From: 13-2-20CM-66-19 sp036273735
Lineage (GTDB): Bacteria; Pseudomonadota; Gammaproteobacteria; Steroidobacterales; Steroidobacteraceae
Direction of reading: 5' to 3'
DNA: 64,000 nucleotides
Assembly (NCBI GenBank): GCA_036273735.1
Contig: DASUHA010000109.1
Location: 1 to 64,000, forward strand
Both the position numbers and the translations under genes were made by a program. The notes beneath the pieces are model-generated. The model was not told the origin of the DNA, did not search any database, and saw only the letters and a program-made list of their open reading frames with translations. Shown in pieces: positions 17,707-25,853 of this stretch (positions within the stretch are counted from its first letter, which is position 1; each line of letters opens with the position of its first letter).

Positions 17707-17763
17707 CGGTTACTCGCCGTGCCATCCGGCGGCGCCTACGATGCAGCATATTCAGGCGGATTT

Positions 17764-20148
17764 ATGGGTAGTTTCCGCAAACGGCTTCTCGTGCTGATCA
17801 TCGGTCTGGCGGTTCTAACCCAGACTGTGACGCTGTTTGCAGTGCTGGCAAGCACTGCGCGCGATGTGAAGGCGCGCGGTGCCGAGCAGCTGAGCGCCGA
17901 CGGCTCCTTCGTGGATCAGCTCATCCGCTACCGGGCCGAGCAGCTGGCGAGCGCCGTGGCGGTGCTGGCCGAGGATTTCGGCTTCCGCGAGGCGGTGGCG
18001 AGCGGCGACGGGCCGACCATGCTGTCCGCGGCCGGAAATAACGCCCGGCGGGTCGGCGCCGACCTCGTGCTGCTCATCAACACGCACGGACGGGTGCTGG
18101 CCTCGAGCGCGCCCTCCGAGGCGCAGGTCGGAAGCTCGATCGGGGGGTTGCTGCTCGGGGAAAGAGGACAGCACAACCGGCCGCGCTTCATGGTGCTCGG
18201 CCAGCGGACCTACCAGTTCTTCCTCTCTCCGGTGCGTACACCGGAGATCATCGCCTGGGTGGCCATGGGCTTCGCGGTCGATGATGCGCTCGCGCGCAAC
18301 ATCCGCGATCTCGCCGGTGTGGAGGTGACCCTCGGCATCCGCGGAGCGGCCGGCTTCACTCGCGTGGCTTCCAGCCTACCGCCCGCCGAGCAGGCCGCGC
18401 TGCGGGTCGATTCTCCGGCGCAGCCGTCGGCGCGCGGCGCGCATGTGATGCGCATCGGCGATACGAGTTACCTCACCCTCGTCCAGCAGATCGATTCGCG
18501 TGGCGAGCCGGCGGAGGCCATCCTGCAGAAGCCGATGGCCGCAGTGCTGGCCCCGTACCAGGAGCTGCGCAATTCGCTGCTGCTCATCGACGGCGCGACC
18601 CTCGTTCTTGCCGCGGTGATCGGCATGCTCCTGGGACGAGGCGCTACGCGCCCCCTCGGCGAGCTCGTGCTCGCCGCGGAGCGTATCCAACACGGCCGCT
18701 ACGACACCGCGGTGAAGGTGGCCGGCGGCAAGGAGTTCCGCAGCCTCGCCGATACCTTCAACACCATGCAGCGCACGATCGCCGACCGCGAGGCGGATAT
18801 CACGCGCCATGCGTTCTACGACTCCCTGACGGGCCTTCCCAACCGCGCGCTGGCCGAGCGGCGTCTGGAAGAGCTGCTGCGCGGCAGCGAGCCGCCGGCT
18901 GCACTCGCCCTCATCCTGATCCTGGTGCGCAGTGTGCACGAAGTGAACGCGACCTTCGGACAGGAGGTCGCGGATGAGGTCGTGCAGGAAGCGGCGCGGC
19001 GCCTGGGCCGCAATCTCGCGGCGCAGCACGTCATCGCGCGGTTCGGCGAGAGTCAGTTTCTGGTCATTGCGCCCGGATTTTCCGCGGAGCGGGCGCGTAT
19101 CTACCTCGATCAGCTCGCCGGCGCCCTGCGCGGCGGCTTCCATCTCTCGGGAATGACGCTCGATCTCGGTGTGACCGCCGGGATCTGTGTCTATCCCGAA
19201 CACGGCCAGAGCGCCAAGGACCTCCTGCGGCGAGTGCAGGTCGCGCTCGAGGATGCCGCCGACACGCGGCTGCGGGTCGCGAGCTACGAGCCCGGTCGCG
19301 ACGAGCAGCATCGGCGCCGGCTCACCCTCATTACCGGCCTGCGCACCGCTATCGAGCGCGACGAGCTCATGCTCAAATACCAACCGAAGGTGGAGGTCGC
19401 CACCCGCTGCGTGAAGAGCCTGGAGGCCCTGGTTCGTTGGCAGCACGCGACCCTCGGTGCGGTCTCTCCGGGGGAGTTCGTGCCGCTCGCCGAGAGCGCC
19501 GGAGCGTCGCGGGCCTTGACCAACTGGGTGCTCGGCGCGGCCATCCGCCAGCTCGGCGAGTGGCGCCGGGGCGGCCTCGAGGTCGAGCTCGCCGTCAACC
19601 TGTCGGCGCCCGATATCCTCGACCCGGACCTGGGCGACGGCATCCTGCGGATGCTGGCGGAGCGGCACGTCGAGCCGGGGACGCTGCTACTCGAGATCAC
19701 CGAGAGCGCCGTGATGCACGATCCGGACCTCGCGGCCCGCCACATGCAGCCGCTGCGTGCGGCCGGAGTGCGGTTCGCCATCGATGATTTCGGGACCGGC
19801 CACTCCTCGCTGTCACTGCTCAGCAGATTGCCGGTGGACGAGTTGAAGATCGACCGCTCGTTCATCTCGCAGGCCCTGTCGGGGCGCAATGCCGCGATCG
19901 TCGCCTCGACCGTCGCCCTGGCGCATGGCATGGGGCTCAGTGTGGTGGCCGAGGGAGTGGAGACTTCCGACGCCTGGAATTTGCTGAAGCGCCTGCGGTG
20001 CGACTGCGCGCAGGGGTATCTCATCAGCCAGCCCATGCCGCCCGAGGCCGTGCCCGCGTTCGTGCAGCGAGCCAACGCGCTCCTGCCGGCCTCCGATTCC
20101 ACGGTCCTGCAGATGCGCGCTCTGGAAGGGCTCGCGGGCAAGGCCTGA
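17764..20148 (+). CDS. Membrane sensor with HAMP, degenerate GGDEF and EAL domains (c-di-GMP phosphodiesterase)
   Basis: A 794-residue inner-membrane protein: TM1 (LLVLIIGLAVLTQTVTLFAVL), a periplasmic sensor region to about 275, TM2 (LLLIDGATLVLAAVIGMLLG), HAMP, GGDEF (about 350-510) and EAL (about 530-785). The GGDEF signature is replaced by RFGESQF near 425, so cyclase activity is unlikely. The EAL domain keeps EALVRWQ near 552, NLSAP, ITESAV, IDDFGTGHSS near 674, and EGVET, so it should hydrolyse c-di-GMP. The start at 17764 places TM1 correctly; an in-frame ATG at 17719 adds an unlikely N-terminus. Divergent from the cupredoxin gene. Confidence 0.88.
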   Translation: MGSFRKRLLVLIIGLAVLTQTVTLFAVLASTARDVKARGAEQLSADGSFVDQLIRYRAEQLASAVAVLAEDFGFREAVASGDGPTMLSAAGNNARRVGADLVLLINTHGRVLASSAPSEAQVGSSIGGLLLGERGQHNRPRFMVLGQRTYQFFLSPVRTPEIIAWVAMGFAVDDALARNIRDLAGVEVTLGIRGAAGFTRVASSLPPAEQAALRVDSPAQPSARGAHVMRIGDTSYLTLVQQIDSRGEPAEAILQKPMAAVLAPYQELRNSLLLIDGATLVLAAVIGMLLGRGATRPLGELVLAAERIQHGRYDTAVKVAGGKEFRSLADTFNTMQRTIADREADITRHAFYDSLTGLPNRALAERRLEELLRGSEPPAALALILILVRSVHEVNATFGQEVADEVVQEAARRLGRNLAAQHVIARFGESQFLVIAPGFSAERARIYLDQLAGALRGGFHLSGMTLDLGVTAGICVYPEHGQSAKDLLRRVQVALEDAADTRLRVASYEPGRDEQHRRRLTLITGLRTAIERDELMLKYQPKVEVATRCVKSLEALVRWQHATLGAVSPGEFVPLAESAGASRALTNWVLGAAIRQLGEWRRGGLEVELAVNLSAPDILDPDLGDGILRMLAERHVEPGTLLLEITESAVMHDPDLAARHMQPLRAAGVRFAIDDFGTGHSSLSLLSRLPVDELKIDRSFISQALSGRNAAIVASTVALAHGMGLSVVAEGVETSDAWNLLKRLRCDCAQGYLISQPMPPEAVPAFVQRANALLPASDSTVLQMRALEGLAGKA

Positions 20149-20235
20149 CCCCGGGCCTCGCCCGCAATTGCACTGCGGCCGGTGTCCGCTCTGATAGACT
20201 CCCGCACCTTCCATGGCGCAGGCGGAGTCGATTCG

Positions 20236-20355
20236 ATGGGCAAGGGCGACAAGCGATCCCGGCGGGGCAAGATCTACCGAGGCTCCTTCGGCAAGTCACG
20301 CGCCAAGGACCCTGCCAAGAGAAGGAAGCGCGCCGCGGCAGCGGCTAAGAAGTAG
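20236..20355 (+). CDS. 30S ribosomal protein bTHX
   Basis: A 39-residue, very basic protein (MGKGDKRSRRGKIYRGSFGK, then lysine/arginine/alanine-rich). It matches the bacterial small-subunit protein THX (S31 family), which sits at the top of the 30S head: the GKGDxxxxRGK...GxxGK pattern is diagnostic. Length is typical for gammaproteobacterial versions, with an alanine-lysine tail. The gene is 87 bases after the EAL gene and looks independently expressed. It is easily missed by gene finders because of its size. Confidence 0.88.
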   Translation: MGKGDKRSRRGKIYRGSFGKSRAKDPAKRRKRAAAAAKK

Positions 20356-20606
20356 CCGGATCCTGCAAAGCGCTCGGGTGGCACGGAGCCCGTAGCCGCT
20401 CCCGTTACGCCGCGTACCGGCCGACGTCCCATCGAGAGGTCACCGCCTCGCCCGAGGTGGAACGCGGCTTGCGACGTGGAGGCGCGAAAGAGCAAGTCAT
20501 GAGCGGCCCCAAGCCGCCTTTGGGCCGCGGGACCGGAAAGCCAATATGGCTGGCGGCCCGAGCGCCACAGGCGACTCGGGCCATCTACGCACACGAGGTG
20601 ACCCTT

Positions 20607-20894
20607 ATGAATCGTAGCCTGTTGTTGCTATGCGCTGCCGCGCTCGCGCTTTCCGTGGGCGCCTGCTCGCATGATCAGTCGAGTAATCCGGGCGGAACCC
20701 CGTCCAGCGAGCAATCGAGTCCGAGCACGCCGCCGTCGAACGAGCAGGCGCCGCCACCGGCCAACGCACCGAGCTCTCAGCCCGGTGGTGCACCGGAGCA
20801 GAACCCGCCGCCGCCGCCGCCGAGCACGAACCCCAACGCGCCGCCGCCGGCCAATCCGCCACCGAGTCAGAACGGCAACCCGCCGCCGCTGTAA
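20607..20894 (+). CDS. Small proline/serine-rich lipoprotein
   Basis: A 95-residue protein with a lipoprotein signal peptide (LLLLCAAALALSVGAC; the lipobox VGAC sets the lipidated Cys near residue 20). The rest is a low-complexity, disordered tail of P, S, N, Q and G with a run of six prolines. No folded domain is visible and I recognise no family. The ATG at 20607 is preceded by GAGGTG. It may be an envelope spacer or simply fast-evolving; function unknown. Confidence 0.6.
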   Translation: MNRSLLLLCAAALALSVGACSHDQSSNPGGTPSSEQSSPSTPPSNEQAPPPANAPSSQPGGAPEQNPPPPPPSTNPNAPPPANPPPSQNGNPPPL

Positions 20895-21324
20895 CCTGTA
20901 ATGGCTGCCCGGCCGGTAGCCGCGCAGCCACTCTATTTCGGCGCCTCCGCCTCATCCGTGCACGATGCGGAGGCGCCCGATTGCTCGGGCCGATTCGATC
21001 AGGAAAAATAACGACAACAGCTTAACGTCTTCTCCGTCCTGAAGGACGGAGATATCCGCCCATGAGAACACAGACACCCAGAATCAGGCAGTTGACGTTC
21101 CAACTGGAACACGCTCCGTGTGTCCTTACCCGACGCGCGCTCGCAGCCGCAGCCACCGCGCCGTCGCACCCGCTTCCAGCGGGCCGCTCAAGAAACAGTC
21201 TCATTTCTGTCGGTGGCGTAACCGCCGAAAAAGCCGACAGAACGAATTCTAGTCCTGTGTTTTTGTCCAGTCAACCGAAGGAGCGGCGCTTCCTCCCCGG
21301 CCCCACGTCCGCGTCGGAGATGTG
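20895..21324. other. Hairpin-rich 430-base gap without a convincing gene
   Basis: Four separate inverted repeats fill this gap. Stem 1 has 11-bp arms at 20940-20950 and 20967-20977. Stem 2 is GCCCGA/TCGGGC at 20975-20990. Stem 3 has 9-bp arms at 21032-21040 and 21043-21051 (CTCCGTCCT). Stem 4 has arms TTCTGTCGG at 21205-21213 and 21234-21242, with an inner GGCG/CGCC pair. Stem 3 resembles hairpins found at the ends of IS200/IS605-type elements. An 87-codon open frame (21062-21325) has no conserved features and looks spurious. Stems 1 and 2 could end the lipoprotein transcript, but no T tract follows. Confidence 0.45.
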
Positions 21325-21975
21325 ATGAATTCCGACTCGCCGCTCGGCTACGCCCGTTGGCGTCCTCATCCCTGGCACGGGCTCACGCCCGGGCCGGAGT
21401 GTCCGCGCGTGGTCAATGCGTTCATCGAGATCACGCCCTTCGACCTGATGAAGTATGAGGTGGACAAGGCCACGGGCTACCTGCGGGTGGACCGTCCGCA
21501 GCGCACCTCCTCGCATCCCCCATCACTCTACGGCTTCGTTCCGCAGACCTACTGCGGCGAGCGGGTCCGTCGCCTGGCGGCGGATTGCGATCGGGGCGAT
21601 GGCGATCCGCTCGACATCTGTGTGATCAGTGAGCGGCCGATCACGCACTCGGAGATCCTGCTGCGGGCGCGGGTCCTCGGGGGCCTGAAGATCATCGATC
21701 GCGGCGAGGCCGACGACAAGATCGTCGCGGTGCTCGACGGCGACTACATCTGGGGTGGCGCGAGTGATCTTGCCGATATCCCGGAGGCGCTGCTCGAGCG
21801 ACTGGAGCACTACTTCTCCACGTACAAGCTGGTGCCGGGCGAGCCTCCGAAGATCGCTGTCGTGGGCCGGTACGGCTACGACCATGCCGCGCGCGTCATC
21901 GCTGCGGCGATCGAGGACTACCGGGAGATGGTCGGCGGAATGACCGAAGATCCGAACAGCGCGGCGCGCCGCTGA
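21325..21975 (+). CDS. Inorganic pyrophosphatase family protein
   Basis: A 216-residue member of the soluble (family I) inorganic pyrophosphatases, which hydrolyse PPi with Mg2+. The family signature is visible as DRGDGDPLDICV, with EITPFDLMKYEVDKATGYL upstream (substrate Lys/Glu region) and YSTYK-like FSTYK downstream. It is longer than E. coli Ppa (175) and carries an N-terminal extension (YARWRPHPWHGL), so it belongs to a divergent subgroup. ATG at 21325 has GGAGA 4 bases upstream; a GTG at 21322 is less likely. It is followed 20 bases later by a GH15 gene. Confidence 0.85.
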   Translation: MNSDSPLGYARWRPHPWHGLTPGPECPRVVNAFIEITPFDLMKYEVDKATGYLRVDRPQRTSSHPPSLYGFVPQTYCGERVRRLAADCDRGDGDPLDICVISERPITHSEILLRARVLGGLKIIDRGEADDKIVAVLDGDYIWGGASDLADIPEALLERLEHYFSTYKLVPGEPPKIAVVGRYGYDHAARVIAAAIEDYREMVGGMTEDPNSAARR

Positions 21976-21995
21976 CCCGAGGAGCGGCATCGGGA

Positions 21996-23840
21996 ATGAA
22001 GCGGCCGGGCGAGTACCCTCCCATCGCGGACTACGCGCTCATCGGCGACTGTCACTCGGCGGCGCTCGTCTCCCGGCAGGGCTCGATCGACTGGTGTTGC
22101 CTGCCGCGCTTCGATTCGGACAGCTGCTTCGGGCGTCTGCTCGACTGGGACAACGGCGGCTACTTCGAGATCAGCCCCGAGGGGAGCTTCAGCACGCACC
22201 GCGAGTACCTGGAGAGAAGCCTGGTGCTGGTGACCACCTTCCGCTCCTCGAGCGGCGAGGCGCGCGTCATCGACTTCTTCGCCATGCGCAGCGGCGGCCG
22301 GCAGCGGCCGCGACGCGAGATCGTGCGGATGATAGAAGGCGTCAGCGGCACTCTGAAGCTCAATGTCAGATTCGTGCCGCGATTCGATTTCGGCGAGGTC
22401 AAGCCCTGGATCCGCTCCTCGCCGAAGGGCGGATTCGTCGCCGTCGGCAGCAACGCCGGACTCTTGATCCTGGGAGACGTTCGCCTTCATCCCGGAAGCG
22501 ACCACGACCTCCAGGCGACCCTGGAAATTCACGCCGAATCGCGCCATCACATTGCCATGCAGTTCCTCCCGCCCGAGGAGTGCGAGGTCGCGCACCTCGG
22601 CGAGAAGCTGCTGGCGCATATCGACGAGCACTACGAGGAAACGCTGAGCTGGTGGCGCGAGTGGTCCGCGAAAATCGTGTACCGCGACGGCCATGGGACG
22701 AGCATCGTGCGCTCGGCCATCGTGCTGAAGGCCCTGTGCTATGCCCCGACCGGGGCGATCATCGCGGCGCCGACGACCTCACTGCCGGAGGCAATCGGCG
22801 GTGAACGCAACTGGGACTATCGCTTCTGTTGGGTCCGGGATTCGATCTTCACGGTGCATACGCTCGGTAACCTGGGCCTTCAGGCCGAGGCGGGGGGCAT
22901 GCGGCGCTTCATTCAGCGCAGCGCCGCGGGCAATGCCAATGAGCTGCAGGTGTTGTATGCGGTCGACGGCAAGCGCCGGGTGCCGGAGATCGACCTGAAG
23001 AAGCTCGACGGCTGGCGCGGCTCGCGCCCGGTGCGGATCGGCAACGGCGCGGCCGAGCAGTTCCAGGGCGACATCTACGGACTCGTGATGGAGCTGTCAT
23101 GGCGCTGGAGCGAGCGGGGCGAGCGGCCGGATGAGAGCTACTGGGGATTTTTGACCGCGATCGTCGAGGCGGCGATCGCCAGGCGCCATCTGCCGGACCG
23201 GGGCATCTGGGAGGTGCGCTCGCGGCCGATGCATTTCGTGCAGTCGAAAGTGATGTGCTGGGCGGCGGTCGACAGCGGCATCGCGCTCGCGGAGCGTTAC
23301 TCGCTGCCGGCGCCGATCGACCGCTGGCGCGAGGAGCGCGACGGCATACGCAAGGACGTCGAGAGGCGCGGCTATAGCCGTAAGCGGGGCATCTTCATCC
23401 GCAGCTACGGCAGCAAGGACGTCGACGCGGCCCTCTTGCTGTTGCCGGCCGTCGAGTTCGTGCCCTGGGATGACGAGCGGATGGTGCGCACGGCCGATGC
23501 CATCCGCGAGGACCTCTCCCTCGACGGACTGGTGCAACGCTACAAGGCGAAGGACGGACTGAAGGGAACCGAGGGCGTCTTCGTGGCGTGCACGTTCTGG
23601 CTGGCGGAGTGCTTCGCGCATCAACGCCGGCGGACGGAGGCGCGCGAGGCGTTCGAGCGGGCATGCCGCTGCGCCAACGACCTCGGTCTCTTTGCGGAGG
23701 AGTACCACCCAAAACTCGGGGAGATGTTGGGTAACTTTCCGCAGGGCCTGACGCATCTGGCGCATGTGTCAGCCGCGATGGCGCTCGAGAGCACTGCTGA
23801 GGCGGGGTCTTCGCGCCAAGGTGGGCGCTCGCGGTCCTGA
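21996..23840 (+). CDS. Glycoside hydrolase family 15 protein (glucoamylase/trehalase-like)
   Basis: A cytoplasmic 614-residue protein with no signal peptide. The N-terminal beta domain begins IADYALIGDCHSAALVSRQG and SIDWCCLPRFDS, the standard opening of bacterial GH15 proteins. The (alpha/alpha)6 catalytic domain follows, with ERNWDYRFCWVRDS near 271. Family members hydrolyse alpha-glucosidic bonds (maltooligosaccharides, trehalose or glucosyl conjugates); sequence alone does not choose between them. It sits between pyrophosphatase and a YihY membrane protein and probably shares a transcript with both. Confidence 0.88.
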   Translation: MKRPGEYPPIADYALIGDCHSAALVSRQGSIDWCCLPRFDSDSCFGRLLDWDNGGYFEISPEGSFSTHREYLERSLVLVTTFRSSSGEARVIDFFAMRSGGRQRPRREIVRMIEGVSGTLKLNVRFVPRFDFGEVKPWIRSSPKGGFVAVGSNAGLLILGDVRLHPGSDHDLQATLEIHAESRHHIAMQFLPPEECEVAHLGEKLLAHIDEHYEETLSWWREWSAKIVYRDGHGTSIVRSAIVLKALCYAPTGAIIAAPTTSLPEAIGGERNWDYRFCWVRDSIFTVHTLGNLGLQAEAGGMRRFIQRSAAGNANELQVLYAVDGKRRVPEIDLKKLDGWRGSRPVRIGNGAAEQFQGDIYGLVMELSWRWSERGERPDESYWGFLTAIVEAAIARRHLPDRGIWEVRSRPMHFVQSKVMCWAAVDSGIALAERYSLPAPIDRWREERDGIRKDVERRGYSRKRGIFIRSYGSKDVDAALLLLPAVEFVPWDDERMVRTADAIREDLSLDGLVQRYKAKDGLKGTEGVFVACTFWLAECFAHQRRRTEAREAFERACRCANDLGLFAEEYHPKLGEMLGNFPQGLTHLAHVSAAMALESTAEAGSSRQGGRSRS

Positions 23841-23873
23841 GTGCTGTGGCACGACGGTTGCGCTGTGCCGCGT

Positions 23874-24776
23874 ATGCTCGACATTCCGGCTTGGGTCGGC
23901 GGATGTACACGGGAGATCTGGGCGCTCATCAAGGACGCCGTCAACGGCTGGAGTGAGCATCATGCGTCCCGGATCGGGGCGGCACTCGCCTTCTACACCG
24001 TCTTCTCGCTCGGACCGATTCTCCTGCTCGCCGTGGCGGTGGCCGGATTCTTCTTCGGGCAGGGCATCGCGCGCGGTGAGATCTATCGGCAGATCACGGA
24101 CCTGATCGGGCCACAGGCCGCGGCTCAGGTGCAGATGGTGCTGGTGCATGCGCACCGGCCCACCGCCGGAGTGGTCGCGACCGTCATCAGCCTCGTAACG
24201 CTGTTACTCAGCGCGGATACTGCGCTCGTCGAGTTGAAATCCGGGCTGGACGAGATCTGGGGCCTGCCGTCCGACGGCCGCCGCTGGTACTGGTCATATC
24301 TGCGCACCCGGCTCCTCTCGGTCGCACTGATCTTCGCGCTCGGTATCCTGCTCCTGGCATCGCTGCTCTTCAGCGCCGCGCTGGGCGCTCTCGAAGCGCT
24401 GTCGCGCGGCATCATCGTCGTGGGCGTGATTCTCCACTTGACGAGCTCTCTCGTTTCGTTCGCGCTCGCGGCACTGCTCTTTGCGACTGTCTACAAAGTG
24501 TTGCCGAGCGTCCGTCTTGCGTGGAGGGACGTCGCGGCCGGGGCGCTGATCACGGCGGTGCTTTTCATCGTTGGGAAATTTGTGATCGGCCTCTACCTCG
24601 GCAGCAGCACCGTTGCCTCGACGTATGGGGCGGCGGGCTCGGTGATCGTGTTACTGCTCTGGGTGTACTACTCCGCGCAGGTGTTCCTGTTCGGGGCGGA
24701 GCTCACGCGCGGATATGCCTGCCGCTTCGGCTCGAGGAAGGACATGGCACCTTCCCACATGTGCCCGCGACCCTAG
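23874..24776 (+). CDS. YihY/BrkB-type inner-membrane protein
   Basis: A 300-residue integral membrane protein of the YihY/virulence factor BrkB family, with about six TM segments, for example LLLAVAVAGFFFG, VVATVISLVTLLLSA and SVIVLLLWVYYSAQVFLFGAELT. The last is the most conserved part of the family. The family is widespread; its function is unsettled, and the old RNase BN name is known to be wrong. The ATG at 23874 gives the usual N-terminus; a GTG at 23841 directly after the GH15 stop would add 11 residues. Confidence 0.88.
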   Translation: MLDIPAWVGGCTREIWALIKDAVNGWSEHHASRIGAALAFYTVFSLGPILLLAVAVAGFFFGQGIARGEIYRQITDLIGPQAAAQVQMVLVHAHRPTAGVVATVISLVTLLLSADTALVELKSGLDEIWGLPSDGRRWYWSYLRTRLLSVALIFALGILLLASLLFSAALGALEALSRGIIVVGVILHLTSSLVSFALAALLFATVYKVLPSVRLAWRDVAAGALITAVLFIVGKFVIGLYLGSSTVASTYGAAGSVIVLLLWVYYSAQVFLFGAELTRGYACRFGSRKDMAPSHMCPRP

Positions 24777-24794
24777 GTGGTGGCGCGGGCGGAG

Positions 24795-25676
24795 TCACGG
24801 GCTCCAGGCGGGTACGGCAATGCGTTCGCTCGGCCGCTTGCGGTCGAAGAAGAGATCTGCTCCCAGGTGTTGCCGCACCCGGACCTCCTCAGCCTGATAT
24901 TCGGGCGTCTCCCACCGGCCGGGGTCAGGGGACAGGCCGATGAGCACGCCAGCACCGGCCTCTGCCACGAGGTGAGATTGCGTGGTGAGGAGACGATTCC
25001 TGCCGACGTGCTCGCACAGACGTCGGCCGAAGAAATTCAGCCAGAACAGCCCGGGCAGGTACCGGCCGAAGTCTCGGCCGATGGCTTCGATGCGGGGAGT
25101 GAGGCTCATGACCTTCGCCCAGTACTCGGCAGCGGCGCTCGCGTGGCCCCACGCCGGTGCCAACTGATCGCAGAGCTCAGCGAAGAGCTTCCCCGTCCAG
25201 TCGCCGCCCGACGGCTTGCGTGCCGTGCCGCCCCGGAGCTGCACGCTGATCCTGTTCCCAAGAGACCGCTTCTCACCCAAACGACTCAACACCGCCTGGT
25301 CGACCGATATGACCAAGGTCAGATCGCGGTGACTCCCACGCAACTCCGCATCACCCGAGGGCCGTTCGAATTCCGGTTGACCGTACTGCTGAACGAGCGC
25401 CCGGTACGTGGGTCCGCGCTCATAGCAAGCCGACAACACGGCCTCCTTCAGCGCCCCGGGCCGTGATATGTCCACGGGCCGCTGGTCGCGTGCACTCCTC
25501 CATACTCGCAGCTTGCTGCACCATGGCGTTGCGTGGGTCGTGAGGATCCGCTGAAGAACGTCGAGCTCATCGCCCGGATCGATCCAGCGGTCAAATACGA
25601 TTTCCGCATCCAGATCCCATGGCGAGATCGTGACCGTGGGCCCGTTCTTCCTGCGCAGCACCATATCGATGCTCAC
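24795..25676 (-). CDS. Orphan protein of unknown function next to tRNA-Arg
   Basis: A 293-residue soluble protein with no signal peptide or membrane segment. I do not recognise a family with confidence. The C-terminal third (LPGLFWLNFFGRRLCEHVG, then VLIGLSPDPGRWETPEYQ and HLGADLFFDRKRP) loosely recalls some immunity-type proteins of contact-dependent or type VI toxin systems, but no toxin gene is near. The gene lies just downstream of the 3' end of tRNA-Arg(CCG), a common integration site, so transfer is possible. It is convergent with the YihY gene. Confidence 0.6.
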   Translation of the reverse strand: MSIDMVLRRKNGPTVTISPWDLDAEIVFDRWIDPGDELDVLQRILTTHATPWCSKLRVWRSARDQRPVDISRPGALKEAVLSACYERGPTYRALVQQYGQPEFERPSGDAELRGSHRDLTLVISVDQAVLSRLGEKRSLGNRISVQLRGGTARKPSGGDWTGKLFAELCDQLAPAWGHASAAAEYWAKVMSLTPRIEAIGRDFGRYLPGLFWLNFFGRRLCEHVGRNRLLTTQSHLVAEAGAGVLIGLSPDPGRWETPEYQAEEVRVRQHLGADLFFDRKRPSERIAVPAWSP

Positions 25677-25712
25677 GTCACCTAGGTCGGCGGAATAGAC
25701 ACATCTTGGAAT

Positions 25713-25789
25713 TGGCGCGCCCGACTGGATTCGAACCAGCGACCTGCAGCTTCGGAGGCTGCCACTCTATCCAACTGAGCTACGGGCGC
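25713..25789 (-). tRNA. tRNA-Arg (anticodon CCG)
   Basis: A 77-base tRNA on the minus strand with the CCA end encoded (25713-25715). The acceptor stem GCGCCCG/CGGGCGC, the D loop AGTTGGATA, and the T arm with GGTTCGAATCC are all present. The anticodon stem GCAGC/GCTGC encloses the 7-base loop CTCCGAA, giving anticodon CCG (reads CGG, arginine). Confidence 0.96.
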
Positions 25790-25853
25790 GCCGCCCGGAC
25801 CGGGGACCGGGATGATACGCGGACGGCGGTCCCAGCGCTAATTGCGCCGCCGG

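Noticed and set aside
21062..21325. Possible 87-residue protein in the hairpin-rich gap
   Set aside because: No ribosome site, no conserved pattern, and it runs into the pyrophosphatase start.
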